DNA of 64,000 nucleotides, from positions 18,172-82,171 of the forward strand of contig JALCHN010000004.1 in assembly GCA_022644775.1 (NCBI GenBank), in the 5' to 3' direction. The position numbers were made by a program, and so were the translations under genes. The notes under the pieces are model-generated. The model was not told where the DNA came from, made no database searches, and saw nothing but the letters and a program-made list of their open reading frames with translations. Source of the stretch: Eggerthellaceae bacterium (lineage in GTDB: Bacteria; Actinomycetota; Coriobacteriia; Coriobacteriales; Eggerthellaceae). This document shows, in pieces, positions 34,775-43,704 of this stretch (the first letter of the stretch is position 1; every line of letters begins with the position of its first letter).

Positions 34775-35467
34775 TTGTTCGAACCTGTGAAGATCTCGCC
34801 TTCCATCCTGTCCGCCGACTTCCTCAACCTCGCCGCCGAAGTGCGCGACGTCGAGGCAGCGGGCGCCGATTGGCTCCACGTCGACGTGATGGACGGTCAT
34901 TTCGTTCCCAACCTCACGATCGGCGTGCCCGTGGAAGCGCAGCTCGCCCGCGCCGCCCAGGCCCCGCTCGACGTGCATCTCATGATCTCGAACCCGCTCG
35001 AGCAGTTGCCCTGGTACCTGGAAGCCAAGCCCCACATGGTCACTGTGCACTGGGAGAGCTTCGATGCGGCGCATCCCTACGACGACGCCGCCCGCGCGCT
35101 CGAGCTCATCCACGATGCCGGCTCGCTTGCCGGCATCGCCCTGAAGCCCGACACGCCCACCACGGTGGTCGAGCCCCTCGTCTCGTCCTGGGACATGGTG
35201 CTCGTCATGAGCGTCTTCCCCGGCTTTTCGGGCCAGAAGTTCATTCCCGAAAGCGCCGAGCGCGTGGCACAGGTGGCCGCCATCGCCCGCGCGGCCGGGT
35301 GCGCCCCGCTCATCCAAGTCGACGGCGGCATCAACGAAACCACGGCCGCCCAGGTCGCCGGGGCAGGGGCCGACGTGCTCGTGGCCGGCAACGGCGTCTT
35401 CAAGGCGCCCGACCGCGCCGCCGCGGTAGCCGCCATCCGCGCTTCCGCCATGGCCGCCCAACGCTAA
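34775..35467 (+). CDS. rpe: Ribulose-phosphate 3-epimerase
   Basis: A 230-residue TIM-barrel starting at TTG. It shows ISPSILSADFLNLAAEV, the metal-site HVDVMDGHFVPNLT, HLMISNP, and VMSVFPGFSGQKFIPES followed by IQVDGGINE. It interconverts ribulose-5-P and xylulose-5-P in the pentose phosphate pathway. A TACAAT box at 34732-34737 may be its -10. Confidence 0.95.
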   Translation: MFEPVKISPSILSADFLNLAAEVRDVEAAGADWLHVDVMDGHFVPNLTIGVPVEAQLARAAQAPLDVHLMISNPLEQLPWYLEAKPHMVTVHWESFDAAHPYDDAARALELIHDAGSLAGIALKPDTPTTVVEPLVSSWDMVLVMSVFPGFSGQKFIPESAERVAQVAAIARAAGCAPLIQVDGGINETTAAQVAGAGADVLVAGNGVFKAPDRAAAVAAIRASAMAAQR

Positions 35468-35497
35468 GCTCACATCCGTTTCGAATCGAGGAATTTC

Positions 35498-36694
35498 GTG
35501 GATAACAGAATATACGCCGACTGGGCGGCCACCGCGCCGCTCTGCGAAGAGGCCGCCGCCGCTATGGCTCCCTTCCAGCAGGGAGGGCCGGCCAACATCG
35601 CGGTGAACGCCAACGCCAATTCGCTCCATTCCGAAGGCCGCGCCGCCTTCGCCGCCATGGAGGCGGCCCGCGACGACCTGGCCCGCACGCTCGGCGCGCG
35701 CCCCGACGAGGTCTACTTCACGAGCGGCGCCACCGAATCCGACAACACCGCCGTTAACGGCATCGTTTCCGCCGTGGCCGCACGGCGCCGCAAGGGCAAC
35801 CCGGGCTTCGTGCCGCACGTGATCACGACGTCGATCGAGCACGACGCGATCATCCAGCCGGCCCATGCCCTCGCGCACCTGGGCGTTGACGTCACCTTCA
35901 TCGATCCCGACGCCAACGGCTACATCGACCCGCAAAAGGTGCGCGACGCGCTTACGCCCAGCACCGTCCTCGTGTCGGTCATGCTCGCCAACAACGAAGT
36001 GGGCACGATCGAACCGGTCGCCGACATCGCGCGCATCGCCCACGAGGCGGGCGCCATTGTGCACACCGACGCGGTGCAGGCCTTCGGCAAGATCCCCGTC
36101 AACGTGCGCGACCTGGGCGTCGACGCCCTGAGCGTTTCGGGCCACAAGATCTGCGGGCCCAAGGGAATAGGCGCCTTCTTCCTGAAGAAGGGCACGCCCT
36201 GCGATCCCTTCCTGCGCGGCGGCGGCCAGGAGTCGGGCTTCCGCAGCGGCACCCAGAACGTGCCCGGCATGGCGGGCTTTGCGGCGGCGGCCAAGGCCGT
36301 CTGCGGCGCGCCCGAGGCGATCGAGGCCGAAGCCGCTCGCCAGCGCGCTCTGCGCGACGAGCTCTACCGCGGCCTGCTCGCCCACGAGGGCGTCGTGCAG
36401 AGCGTTGCCTGCGCGGCCGGCTCTACCGACTACCTGCCCAATATCGCCAACGTCTGCGTGCGCGGGCTCGAAAGCGAGACGATGATTCTGCGCTTCGACC
36501 GCGAGGGCGTGGCCCTTTCGGGCGGGTCGGCCTGCAGCTCGCATTCGCTCGAGCCCAGCCGCGTGCTCACCCGCCTGGGAATCGAGCGCGATCTGGCCCT
36601 GTGCAGCTTGCGCATCTCGATTGGGCGGTATACCACTGAAGAGGACGTGCGCGGCATCTTGGCCGCGTTCGACCGCGTGGTCAACTGGGGCTAG
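35498..36694 (+). CDS. Cysteine desulfurase (NifS/IscS type)
   Basis: A 398-residue protein from GTG with the PLP aminotransferase class V fold. TSGATESDN is a conserved early motif, TSIEHDAI is the stacking His, SVSGHKICGPKGIGAFF carries the PLP lysine, and LSGGSACSSHSLEPS holds the catalytic cysteine. It releases sulfur from cysteine for Fe-S clusters or tRNA thiolation, which fits the iron-sulfur enzymes in this window. No IscU or MnmA gene is adjacent. Confidence 0.93.
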   Translation: MDNRIYADWAATAPLCEEAAAAMAPFQQGGPANIAVNANANSLHSEGRAAFAAMEAARDDLARTLGARPDEVYFTSGATESDNTAVNGIVSAVAARRRKGNPGFVPHVITTSIEHDAIIQPAHALAHLGVDVTFIDPDANGYIDPQKVRDALTPSTVLVSVMLANNEVGTIEPVADIARIAHEAGAIVHTDAVQAFGKIPVNVRDLGVDALSVSGHKICGPKGIGAFFLKKGTPCDPFLRGGGQESGFRSGTQNVPGMAGFAAAAKAVCGAPEAIEAEAARQRALRDELYRGLLAHEGVVQSVACAAGSTDYLPNIANVCVRGLESETMILRFDREGVALSGGSACSSHSLEPSRVLTRLGIERDLALCSLRISIGRYTTEEDVRGILAAFDRVVNWG

Positions 36695-36730
36695 GCCCCG
36701 ATTCGCAATTCTCGCAAGGGGCGATCGAAT

Positions 36731-37636
36731 ATGACTGGTGAAGAAGATTCGCACGGCACCGAAGGCGCGCACGGCATCGCACGCCTGCACTCGGGCAGCA
36801 TGAGCGCGAAGGGCGGCCGCGTGTGGACGGTCGGCGCCCTCGAGCGCGCCCTGCTCGAGCGCTTCCCGGCCGAAGATGCCGAATCCTGGGACCGCACGGG
36901 CCTGCTTGCGGGCGACGCGAGCGCCGGGGTGCGGGGCGTGACAGTGGCGCTCGACCCCACGGTCGAAGCGGTGCGCCAGACGGCTGCCGCCGGCGCCAAC
37001 GTGCTCGTCACCCATCATCCGGCCTTCCTCGACCCGCCTGCGGCCTTCGGGCCCCTCGAAACGGGCGTCACGGGCCCGGGCGCCGTGGTCTACGAAGCCA
37101 TCCACCGCGGCGTGGCCCTTTTGAACTTCCACACCGCCCTCGACGTGAGCGAGCCGGCCGCCCGCATGCTCCCCGGCATGCTCGGGCTCGGCTTGGAATC
37201 CATCCTCGACGTGACCTGCCCTGCAAGCGGCAAGGGCTACGGGCAGGTCTGCTCCTTCGGCGACGCGGCGCCGCTCACCCTGCGTCAGCTCGCGGCCCGG
37301 TGCCTGTCGCTGTTCGGCCGCCCGCCGCGCGTGTGGGGCGACATGGACCGCACGCTCGACCGCGTCGTGACGGCCACCGGGTCGGGTTCCGACCTGCTGC
37401 CGCTCTGCGCCGACCGCGGCATTTCCTGCCTCGTCGCCGGTGAAGTGCGCTATCACGCGGCGCTCGACGCCGCTCAAGCCGGGGTGTGCATCGTCGAACT
37501 CGGACATGACGTGAGCGAGCTGCCGTTATGTGCGATACTTGCCAAGGAAATCGAATCGCTCGGCTTCGGCGACGGCGATATCCGTATACTCGATCAACGC
37601 TCGAACTGGACGGTACCAGAGGCCATTCGGAGGTAA
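36731..37636 (+). CDS. Nif3-like dinuclear metal-centre hexameric protein
   Basis: A 301-residue protein. LERALLERFPAEDAESWDRT and GLLAGDASAGVRGVTVALDP form the Nif3 N-terminal part, with VTHHPAF as the first metal motif. AGEVRYHAALDAAQAGVCIV and ELGHDVSE supply the C-terminal metal ligands. The enzymatic role of the family is debated (a GTP cyclohydrolase link has been proposed). The first ~23 residues are poorly conserved, so an internal ATG (36800) may be the true start. Confidence 0.88.
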   Translation: MTGEEDSHGTEGAHGIARLHSGSMSAKGGRVWTVGALERALLERFPAEDAESWDRTGLLAGDASAGVRGVTVALDPTVEAVRQTAAAGANVLVTHHPAFLDPPAAFGPLETGVTGPGAVVYEAIHRGVALLNFHTALDVSEPAARMLPGMLGLGLESILDVTCPASGKGYGQVCSFGDAAPLTLRQLAARCLSLFGRPPRVWGDMDRTLDRVVTATGSGSDLLPLCADRGISCLVAGEVRYHAALDAAQAGVCIVELGHDVSELPLCAILAKEIESLGFGDGDIRILDQRSNWTVPEAIRR

Positions 37637-37638
37637 TA

Positions 37639-38358
37639 ATGCAGGCAACACCCGAACAGATTCACGCTCTCATCGCGCTTCAGGACATCGACCGCACGCG
37701 GTTGCGCGCGCAGCTCGAACTGAAGAAGCTGCCCCAGCCGGCGCAGATCGACAAGCTGCATGAGCAGAAAGACGGCATCACCGAAAAGCGCGACCAGATC
37801 GCCACGCTGCTCAAACGCGCCGAAGCCCAGCAGATGCGCCTGCATGAAGAGGACGACACGCTCGTGCGCAAGCAGGCGGCCACCCAGGAGCGCATCGAAG
37901 AGCTCAAGGACGACTACCGTTCGGTGACCTCGCTCACGCGCGATTTGGAAGGCATGGCCAAGCGCCGCGAATCGCTCGCCTTCGAGCTCGAGAAGGTCGA
38001 AAAGCGCCTCGCCGAAATCACCCATGCGATCAACGAGGCCGAAAAGGCCCTGTCCGCCATCGCCGACAAAGAGGCCCAGCTGCTCAAGGCCTACCATGCC
38101 CAGGCCGACGATCTGGTGCAGACCGCCCAGGACGCCGAAGCCAAGCGCGGGGACATGGCTGCCCGCGTGCCCGCGGCCCTTTTGCGCACCTATGAAAAGA
38201 CGCTCGCCCGTTGCGGCGGCGTGGCCCTGGCCACGCTGGAAGACGACCATTGCGCCGTCTGCCGCAACGCGATCGAGGCCAACCGTCTGCTGCAGATCAA
38301 GGCCGAAGCCCCCATTTCCGAATGCCCCAACTGCCATAGGATGTTGATCGTCGAATAA
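37639..38358 (+). CDS. Coiled-coil protein with C-terminal C4-type zinc ribbon
   Basis: A 239-residue protein from ATG 37639 (CGGAGG ribosome site). Residues 20-165 form a long charged coiled coil, and the C-terminus carries CAVCRNAIEAN and ECPNCHRML, a zf-RING_7-type ribbon. Homologues commonly sit beside nif3 and RNase H genes in actinobacteria, as here. A nucleic-acid-binding or scaffolding role is likely but unproven. It overlaps the start of the RNase H gene by one base. Confidence 0.85.
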   Translation: MQATPEQIHALIALQDIDRTRLRAQLELKKLPQPAQIDKLHEQKDGITEKRDQIATLLKRAEAQQMRLHEEDDTLVRKQAATQERIEELKDDYRSVTSLTRDLEGMAKRRESLAFELEKVEKRLAEITHAINEAEKALSAIADKEAQLLKAYHAQADDLVQTAQDAEAKRGDMAARVPAALLRTYEKTLARCGGVALATLEDDHCAVCRNAIEANRLLQIKAEAPISECPNCHRMLIVE

Positions 38359-39233
38359 TGGATACCGTTCTCCTCGTCAGCGGCGCGTCGCGCGGCAACC
38401 CGGGGCCGGCCGGCTGCGGGTTCGTCCTCTGCGACGATGCCGGCAACGTGCTCGCCAACGGCGGATGGTACCTTGGCGACGCGACCAACAACATCGCCGA
38501 ATACACGGCCCTGATTTGGGGCCTGCGCAATGCGAGCGCCGCCCATGCCGACGCGGTCGAAGTCTACACCGACTCCCAACTCCTCGTCGCCCAGCTGCGC
38601 GGGTCGTTGAAGGTGCGCACGTCCGACCTGAAGCCGCTCTACCATCGCGCCGAGAAGATGATCGCCGGCCTGAAGGGCTTCACGATCGACTTGGTGCGCA
38701 GGGCCGACAACAAGGACGCCGAAAAGCTCGTCACCGACGCCCTCTACGCCCGCCAGCCGGTGGGCGACTATCTGGTGGGCATGGACGGCCAGCAGGTGTC
38801 GCTGTTCCGCTTGCGCCAGAACGAAGACGAGGCGCCCGCCCAAGCCGAAGACGTGGAAGGCTCGGTGGGCGACTATCTGCACAAGGGCGGCTCCTATGAG
38901 CTCACGGTGAAGAGCCGGCTCGAAATCGTGCGCGACGGCGCGTCCCAGAAGTGGAGCGTCGAGGCGATGGTCGAAGGCCTCGAGCTCGACGGCGAGGGCC
39001 GCATCATCTCGCTCGAGGACCTGCAGTACGACCTGTCCTGCGCAGTGCAGCTCTTCGACGGGCGCGAAATCAAGCACATTGCGCCCTTCAACCGCATCGA
39101 GCCCACGATGGAGCACCTTGCCCGCGTGCTCTACTGGGAGCTCGACAAGATGCTGCCCGACACGGTGCGGCTTGTGCAGGTGGGCATCTGGTCGTCGGCA
39201 GTCGGCGCCAAGATGCTCTATCGCGCGCGGTAG
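38358..39233 (+). CDS. RNase H-like protein with C-terminal extension; first catalytic Asp replaced
   Basis: A 291-residue protein. The N-terminal domain is RNase HI-like: SGASRGNPGPAGCG, NNIAEYTALIWGL and VEVYTDSQLLVAQL, with DNKDAEKLVTDAL near the end. The first DEDD aspartate (usual DGASRGNPGP) is Ser, codon AGC, and the fourth acidic residue appears as Glu or is displaced. The nuclease activity may therefore be weak or lost. Residues ~150-291 form a second domain I do not recognise. It lies between the zinc-ribbon gene and dgt. Confidence 0.85.
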   Translation: MDTVLLVSGASRGNPGPAGCGFVLCDDAGNVLANGGWYLGDATNNIAEYTALIWGLRNASAAHADAVEVYTDSQLLVAQLRGSLKVRTSDLKPLYHRAEKMIAGLKGFTIDLVRRADNKDAEKLVTDALYARQPVGDYLVGMDGQQVSLFRLRQNEDEAPAQAEDVEGSVGDYLHKGGSYELTVKSRLEIVRDGASQKWSVEAMVEGLELDGEGRIISLEDLQYDLSCAVQLFDGREIKHIAPFNRIEPTMEHLARVLYWELDKMLPDTVRLVQVGIWSSAVGAKMLYRAR

Positions 39234-39254
39234 GCGCGCGGGGGAGGGGTTTCC

Positions 39255-40322
39255 ATGTACGTGGTGCACAGGCAAGAGCTCGAGGCGCGCGAACATGAGG
39301 CGCTTTCCCCCGACGCGTCCTTTTCCGAAGACACCGAAGGCCGCATGCACAGCTGCGACCCCGACGATCTGCGCACCGAATACCAGCGCGACCGCGACAA
39401 GATCATCCACTGCAAGGCCTTCCGCCGCCTGTCGCACAAGACCCAGGTGTTCTTGGCGCCCATGGGCGACCACTACCGCACCCGCCTCACGCACACCCTC
39501 GAAGTCGCGCAGATCTCCCGCACGATCGCCCGCGCCCTGGCCCTCAACGAAGACCTCACCGAGGCGATCGCCCTGGGCCACGACCTGGGCCACACGCCCT
39601 TCGGCCATGCGGGCGAAGACGCCCTCTGCGAATGCCTGGCCCGCGTGACCGGCTGGGACGGCACCGGCGAAGCACCCCGGCTCTTCCACCACAACCTGCA
39701 GAGCCTGCGCGTGGTCGAGCGTATCGAAAACGAGGGGCGCGGGCTCAACCTCACCGCCGAGGTGCGCGACGGGATCGCCTGCCATACGGGCGACCAGCGC
39801 GCCGAAACTCTCGAGGGCCGTGTGGTGGCCCTCTCCGACCGCATCGCCTACGTCAACCACGACGTCGACGACGCTATGCGCGCCGGCATGCTGCTTTCGG
39901 GCGACCTGCCTGCCGGCCCCGTGGCGGTGCTGGGGCCCACCCATTCGGCCCGCATCCAGACCATGGTGGAAGACTGCGTGGCGGCTTCGGCCCAGGCGGG
40001 CGACATCGTCATGAGCCCTTCGGTGTGGGACGCGATGATGGAGCTGCGCGCCTTCCTGTTCGACGAGGTGTATCACAGTCCTTCGGTGGCCGGCGAGGTT
40101 CGCAAGGCCCACCATGTCGTGTCGGCCCTGTTCGGCTACTACTTGGACCATGTCGACAGCGTTCCCGCCGAGTACCGCGACCTTTCCGAAGAGTACGACG
40201 TGCGCGCCGTAACCGACTTCATCGCCGGCATGACCGACCGCTACGCCATCCATCTCTACGAGAGCCTCTTCGTCCCGCGGTCCTTCGTGGGCGACGAGAG
40301 CCTCGAAATTTCTGGAAATTAA
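39255..40322 (+). CDS. dgt: dGTP triphosphohydrolase-like HD protein
   Basis: A 355-residue HD-domain protein of the shorter Dgt type. RRLSHKTQVF and RTRLTHTLEVAQISRTIARA lead into the metal motif AIALGHDLGHTPFGHAGEDA. HHNLQSLRVVERIEN and RIAYVNHDVDDAM follow. It hydrolyses dGTP or other dNTPs to the nucleoside and triphosphate, trimming nucleotide pools. RBS GGGGAGGGG lies upstream. Confidence 0.92.
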   Translation: MYVVHRQELEAREHEALSPDASFSEDTEGRMHSCDPDDLRTEYQRDRDKIIHCKAFRRLSHKTQVFLAPMGDHYRTRLTHTLEVAQISRTIARALALNEDLTEAIALGHDLGHTPFGHAGEDALCECLARVTGWDGTGEAPRLFHHNLQSLRVVERIENEGRGLNLTAEVRDGIACHTGDQRAETLEGRVVALSDRIAYVNHDVDDAMRAGMLLSGDLPAGPVAVLGPTHSARIQTMVEDCVAASAQAGDIVMSPSVWDAMMELRAFLFDEVYHSPSVAGEVRKAHHVVSALFGYYLDHVDSVPAEYRDLSEEYDVRAVTDFIAGMTDRYAIHLYESLFVPRSFVGDESLEISGN

Positions 40323-40347
40323 GGGCGCGCGGTTCTGCTGGGGCGCT

Positions 40348-40353
40348 TATAAT
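40348..40353 (+). promoter_or_regulatory. -10 box at the azlC start, leaderless arrangement
   Basis: TATAAT overlaps the first candidate ATG (40352) and lies 7 bases before the second (40361). If used, the RNA would begin at or next to ATG 40361. No -35 is obvious. Confidence 0.45.
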
Positions 40354-40360
40354 GCGCCTC

Positions 40361-41086
40361 ATGTCTAGTTTCGATTCGGTTAAATCTGCACTCGCTGCCG
40401 CGGCGCCCGTCATGGCGGGCTACGTGGCGATCGGCCTGCCCTGCGGGATCATGGAATCCCAGATCGGCCTCAACGCCCTCATGGCCTTCATCGTGAGCGT
40501 GACCTTTTATTCGGGGGCCGGCCAGTTCATGATCGACGGCATGTGGCTCGCCGGGTCGCCCGTTGCCTCGATCGTCGCGAGCGTGTCCTTCGTGAACACC
40601 CGCCAGCTCCTCTATTCGGCCGGCTTCGCCCCCTATTTCGCCAAGACCAAGAAGTGGCTCACCTTCCTCTTTTCGGCTACGGTCACCGACGAGAGCTTCG
40701 GCGTGAACCTCTCCAAGTTCCAGCAGGGGGAGTGGAGCGCCGCCCAGGCCACCTTCGTCAACCTCTTCTGCATGTTCACCTGGGGCGTGGCCAACGCGGC
40801 GGGCGCGCTCATCGGCGACGTGGTCGACATCCCCACGGCGATCGCCTCGTTCGCGATGACGTCGATCTTCATCTGCCTGCTCGTCTCGCAGCGCTTCGAC
40901 CGCACGGCCGTGGTCGTTGTGATCACCACGATGCTCGGCGTCTTCGCCTGCAAGTGCGCAGGTCTCGCCGGCCCGGCCATCCTGCTCGGCGCCGTGATCG
41001 GCATGGTCTGCGGGCTCTTGTTCGACCGCGCGAGCCGTCGCGTCGTCCACCGGGGCGCGCCCGATGCGGGAGGCGAGGCGCGATGA
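40361..41086 (+). CDS. azlC: AzlC-family branched-chain amino-acid export permease
   Basis: From ATG 40361 the protein has 241 residues and about five to six hydrophobic segments. Conserved AzlC pieces are PVMAGYVAIGLPCGIMES, FYSGAGQFMIDGM and VNTRQLLYSAGFAPYF. Paired with AzlD it exports branched-chain amino acids or analogues. The ATG three codons upstream (40352) overlaps a TATAAT box and is less likely. Its stop overlaps the azlD start. Confidence 0.9.
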   Translation: MSSFDSVKSALAAAAPVMAGYVAIGLPCGIMESQIGLNALMAFIVSVTFYSGAGQFMIDGMWLAGSPVASIVASVSFVNTRQLLYSAGFAPYFAKTKKWLTFLFSATVTDESFGVNLSKFQQGEWSAAQATFVNLFCMFTWGVANAAGALIGDVVDIPTAIASFAMTSIFICLLVSQRFDRTAVVVVITTMLGVFACKCAGLAGPAILLGAVIGMVCGLLFDRASRRVVHRGAPDAGGEAR

Positions 41087-41406
41087 GCCTTCAGGACTTC
41101 TTCCTCATCTACGGCATCTGCCTTGTCTGCATGCTCGTGTGCCGCTGCGTGCCCATTTTCGTGCTGAAGGGCCGCGAGCTGCCGGCGGGCGTCCAGCGCG
41201 CCTTGAACCTCATTCCCGTGGCAGCTTTCTCCGCCCTGGTGGCCAACGACCTCTTCACGCCCGGCATGTTCGCCGCGGGCCTGTGGCCGGCCGCCATGCC
41301 CCTGGTGGCGGCGGCGGTGGTCGTGGTGGTTGCATGGAAAACCCGCTCGCTCGTGTGGTGCGCGGTTGCAGGCGTCGTCGTTTATGCCATACTCCTTTTC
41401 TTGTAG
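41083..41406 (+). CDS. azlD: AzlD-family branched-chain amino-acid transport subunit
   Basis: A 107-residue membrane protein from ATG 41083 (ATGA overlap with azlC) with three to four hydrophobic segments. RCVPIFVLKGRELPAGVQRA and NLIPVAAFSALVANDLF match AzlD. It completes the two-part exporter. Confidence 0.9.
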   Translation: MSLQDFFLIYGICLVCMLVCRCVPIFVLKGRELPAGVQRALNLIPVAAFSALVANDLFTPGMFAAGLWPAAMPLVAAAVVVVVAWKTRSLVWCAVAGVVVYAILLFL

Positions 41407-41475
41407 GTTCGTTTCGATCGAGGCTGAAGAGCACGCCACGTCCAGGCTCTCTGTTTGCGCATTCGATTCGGGCTC

Positions 41476-41504
41476 TTGCAGCCATGGCGTGCGGACGTTA
41501 TAAT
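41476..41504 (+). promoter_or_regulatory. Promoter of rplS
   Basis: TTGCAG, a 17-base spacer and TATAAT; the rplS start is 62 bases downstream of the -10. Confidence 0.75.
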
Positions 41505-41566
41505 GTCCAATCGCGTCTTTCACCAGACCACTTGGTTATGAGTTAGATATAGAAGGAATTCGAACA

Positions 41567-41914
41567 ATGGATTACATCCGCGCTATCGAACAGCAGCAAA
41601 TGAAGCAGGACATCCCCGAGTTTGGCGTGGGCGACACGGTGAAGGTGCACTACCGCATCACCGAAGGCAACCGCGAGCGCATCCAGGTGTTCCAGGGCGA
41701 CGTCATCCGTCGCGCCGGTTCCACCAACCGCGAGACGTTCACGGTCCGCAAGATCAGCTTCTCCATCGGCGTCGAGCGCACCTTCCCGGTGCACTCCCCG
41801 AAGATCGACCACATCGAGGTCGTTCGTCGTGGCGACGTCCGTCGCGCCAAGCTCTACTACCTGCGCGACAAGGTCGGCAAAGCCGCCAAGATCAAGGAAA
41901 AGTCCTTCAAGTAA
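41567..41914 (+). CDS. rplS: 50S ribosomal protein L19
   Basis: A 115-residue protein of normal L19 length. [48 protein letters not shown] and the C-terminal [20 protein letters not shown] are characteristic. It has its own good promoter and the ribosome site AGAAGGA. It is followed by a T-tailed terminator, so it is mostly monocistronic. Confidence 0.98.
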   Translation: MDYIRAIEQQQMKQDIPEFGVGDTVKVHYRITEGNRERIQVFQGDVIRRAGSTNRETFTVRKISFSIGVERTFPVHSPKIDHIEVVRRGDVRRAKLYYLRDKVGKAAKIKEKSFK

Positions 41915-41935
41915 GATTCGTTTTCCGCTTGTTAG

Positions 41936-41963
41936 AAGAGGCCCGCTATCGGGCCTCTTTTCA
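41936..41963 (+). terminator. Rho-independent terminator of rplS
   Basis: AAGAGGCCCG-CTAT-CGGGCCTCTT followed by TTC; the stem carries an A/T foot that acts as the T-tract. Confidence 0.8.
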
Positions 41964-41977
41964 TATAGGGGTGGCTT

Positions 41978-42766
41978 GTGAAACAGAACTTCCATACCGC
42001 GCAGGAAATCGCAGACCGCCTGCGCAACGCCGACGCCGAAGAGTTCGCCGTGCTCGAACGGTCGCTGGCGGCCGATACGCGCAAAACGGTGCGGCGCGCG
42101 GTCGAGGCGACCCGCCGCCGTCTTGCGGCCGAGGCCGCCGAAGCCGAGCGCCTGGAGCGGCTCTACGCCTTCCAAGACGAAATCGCCGGCGGCAAGCTGG
42201 CCGTGGGCCTCGACGAGGTGGGGCGCGGGCCGCTTGCCGGGCCGGTCTCGGTGGGGGCCGTGGTCCTGCCGCCCAAGCCGCATATCGCCGGCCTCAACGA
42301 TTCCAAACAGCTCTCTCCCGAACGGCGCGAAGAGATCGCCGTCCAGATCAAGCAGGCGGCCCTTGCCTGGACGGTCGTGCACGTCGAGCCCAAGCTCATC
42401 GACGAGAAGGGGATCGTCGCCTGCCTGAAGCATGCCTTCGGCCAGGCGGTCGCGGAAATCGAGGCGGCGGGCATCGTGCCCGAGGTCGTCTTGCTCGACG
42501 GCAATCCGCTTCATTTCGATCCGCGCGAGGTCAACATCGTGAAGGGCGATGCCCGCTGCGCGAGCATTTCGGCCGCTTCGATCGTGGCCAAGGTCGAGCG
42601 CGACGCTCTCATGTGCGAGCTCGACCGGGCCTATCCCGGCTACGGATTCGCCCACAACAAGGGCTACGGGTCGGCCGATCATATTGCCGCCATCAAGGAG
42701 ATGGGCCTGTCTTCCGTGCACCGCGTGAGCTTCTGCACGGCCTTCACTCAGGACAGTTTGTTCTAG
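41978..42766 (+). CDS. rnhB: Ribonuclease HII
   Basis: A 262-residue protein starting at GTG. After a ~70-residue N-terminal helical region come the catalytic motifs VGLDEVGRGPLAGPV, LLDGNPLHF and KGDARCASISAASIVAKVER. DRAYPGYGFAHNKGYGS and TAEH-like VHRVSFCTAF close the protein. It excises ribonucleotides from DNA and RNA primers. The extended N-terminus is found in Gram-positive RnhB proteins. Confidence 0.95.
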   Translation: MKQNFHTAQEIADRLRNADAEEFAVLERSLAADTRKTVRRAVEATRRRLAAEAAEAERLERLYAFQDEIAGGKLAVGLDEVGRGPLAGPVSVGAVVLPPKPHIAGLNDSKQLSPERREEIAVQIKQAALAWTVVHVEPKLIDEKGIVACLKHAFGQAVAEIEAAGIVPEVVLLDGNPLHFDPREVNIVKGDARCASISAASIVAKVERDALMCELDRAYPGYGFAHNKGYGSADHIAAIKEMGLSSVHRVSFCTAFTQDSLF

Positions 42767-43080
42767 CGCGCGGTGCGCGTTCGGGGCGCGGCCGGTTCCC
42801 GGACGCGCCGCTCTGCGCCGAGGATCGAGAGTGCACGACGGGGGCTGCCTCGCCCTCTTCGCGTGCCATCCCTTGCGCGCGTGCGCGCTTGTGCGGCCCT
42901 GCCCGGCCGCACATATGCGCGCTGTTGGGTTTCCGGCGGCGTTTTGCGCCGTTCGGGTGCGGCATCCGTGCGCATCGCGCGGCCTTTCCGCGCCGTTTCT
43001 TCTCGGTCGCGCGCGACCGTTTACGTAGCGCTTCGCGAGATGCGGTGCGTATCGTGGCTCCTATCGAGAAAGGGGATGCC
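42767..43080 (+). other. GC-rich intergenic region between rnhB and yraN
   Basis: These 314 bases carry no frame with recognisable protein content; the ORFs here are Arg/Ala-rich shadows. The RBS GAAAGGGG for yraN lies at its end. No promoter or hairpin stood out. Confidence 0.5.
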
Positions 43081-43704
43081 ATGGAAGAATTAGACCGCAT
43101 CGAATCCGAAGACCGCCCGCAACCTACCGAAGGCGACGCTGCGCCTGCAGAGCCGCCTTGCGATGAAGCCGCCCCGCAGACAGCGCCCGCACCGCAGGCG
43201 GGCGCGGGAGCCGCGTACGCGGCGGGCGCCGTTCCTGCCGCAGAGGGCTGCCCGCCCGGGCCGGAGCGTGCGGCCGGGGAAGCTGCTCCGGTCGGCGACG
43301 GCTGCGCTTCGGCCTACGACACCCACCACAACAAGGATTTGGGTGCCCGCGGGGAAGAGGCCGCCTGCGCCTTCCTCATACGGCGCGGCTTCGACGTCCT
43401 CGAGCGCAACTGGGTGTGCGCGGCGGGGGAGGCCGACATCATCGCCCTCGAAGAGGACACCCTTCATTTCATCGAGGTGAAGACCCGCATGAGCGATGCG
43501 CGCGGTTTTCCGGCCGAAGCGGTCGACACCGCGAAGCGCGCACGCTACGAGCGCATCGCCGAGCTCTACCTGCGCTCGATCGAGGACGGCGACGACGTGT
43601 GCGTCACCTTCGACGTCATTTCCATCATCGTGACCGGGGAGCACCGCGCCTTCTTGCGCTTCCATCGCAACGTGCTCGCAGGCGACTGCAGGCCGTGCGC
43701 GTGA
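43081..43704 (+). CDS. YraN-family (UPF0102) endonuclease-like protein with N-terminal extension
   Basis: From ATG 43081 the protein has 207 residues. Residues 1-80 are an Ala/Pro/Glu-rich, probably disordered extension. The YraN fold follows: NKDLGARGEEAACAFLIRRG, NWVCAAGEADIIALEEDT and LHFIEVKTRMSDARG, carrying the D...E-x-K nuclease-like residues. Normal family length is about 115-130. It overlaps comM by 4 bases, in a yraN-comM-dprA group often found together. Its function is not well defined. Confidence 0.88.
   Translation: MEELDRIESEDRPQPTEGDAAPAEPPCDEAAPQTAPAPQAGAGAAYAAGAVPAAEGCPPGPERAAGEAAPVGDGCASAYDTHHNKDLGARGEEAACAFLIRRGFDVLERNWVCAAGEADIIALEEDTLHFIEVKTRMSDARGFPAEAVDTAKRARYERIAELYLRSIEDGDDVCVTFDVISIIVTGEHRAFLRFHRNVLAGDCRPCA

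Noticed and set aside
34757-37507. 916-residue minus-strand ORF
   Set aside because: Shadow of rpe, the cysteine desulfurase and nif3; no domain likeness.
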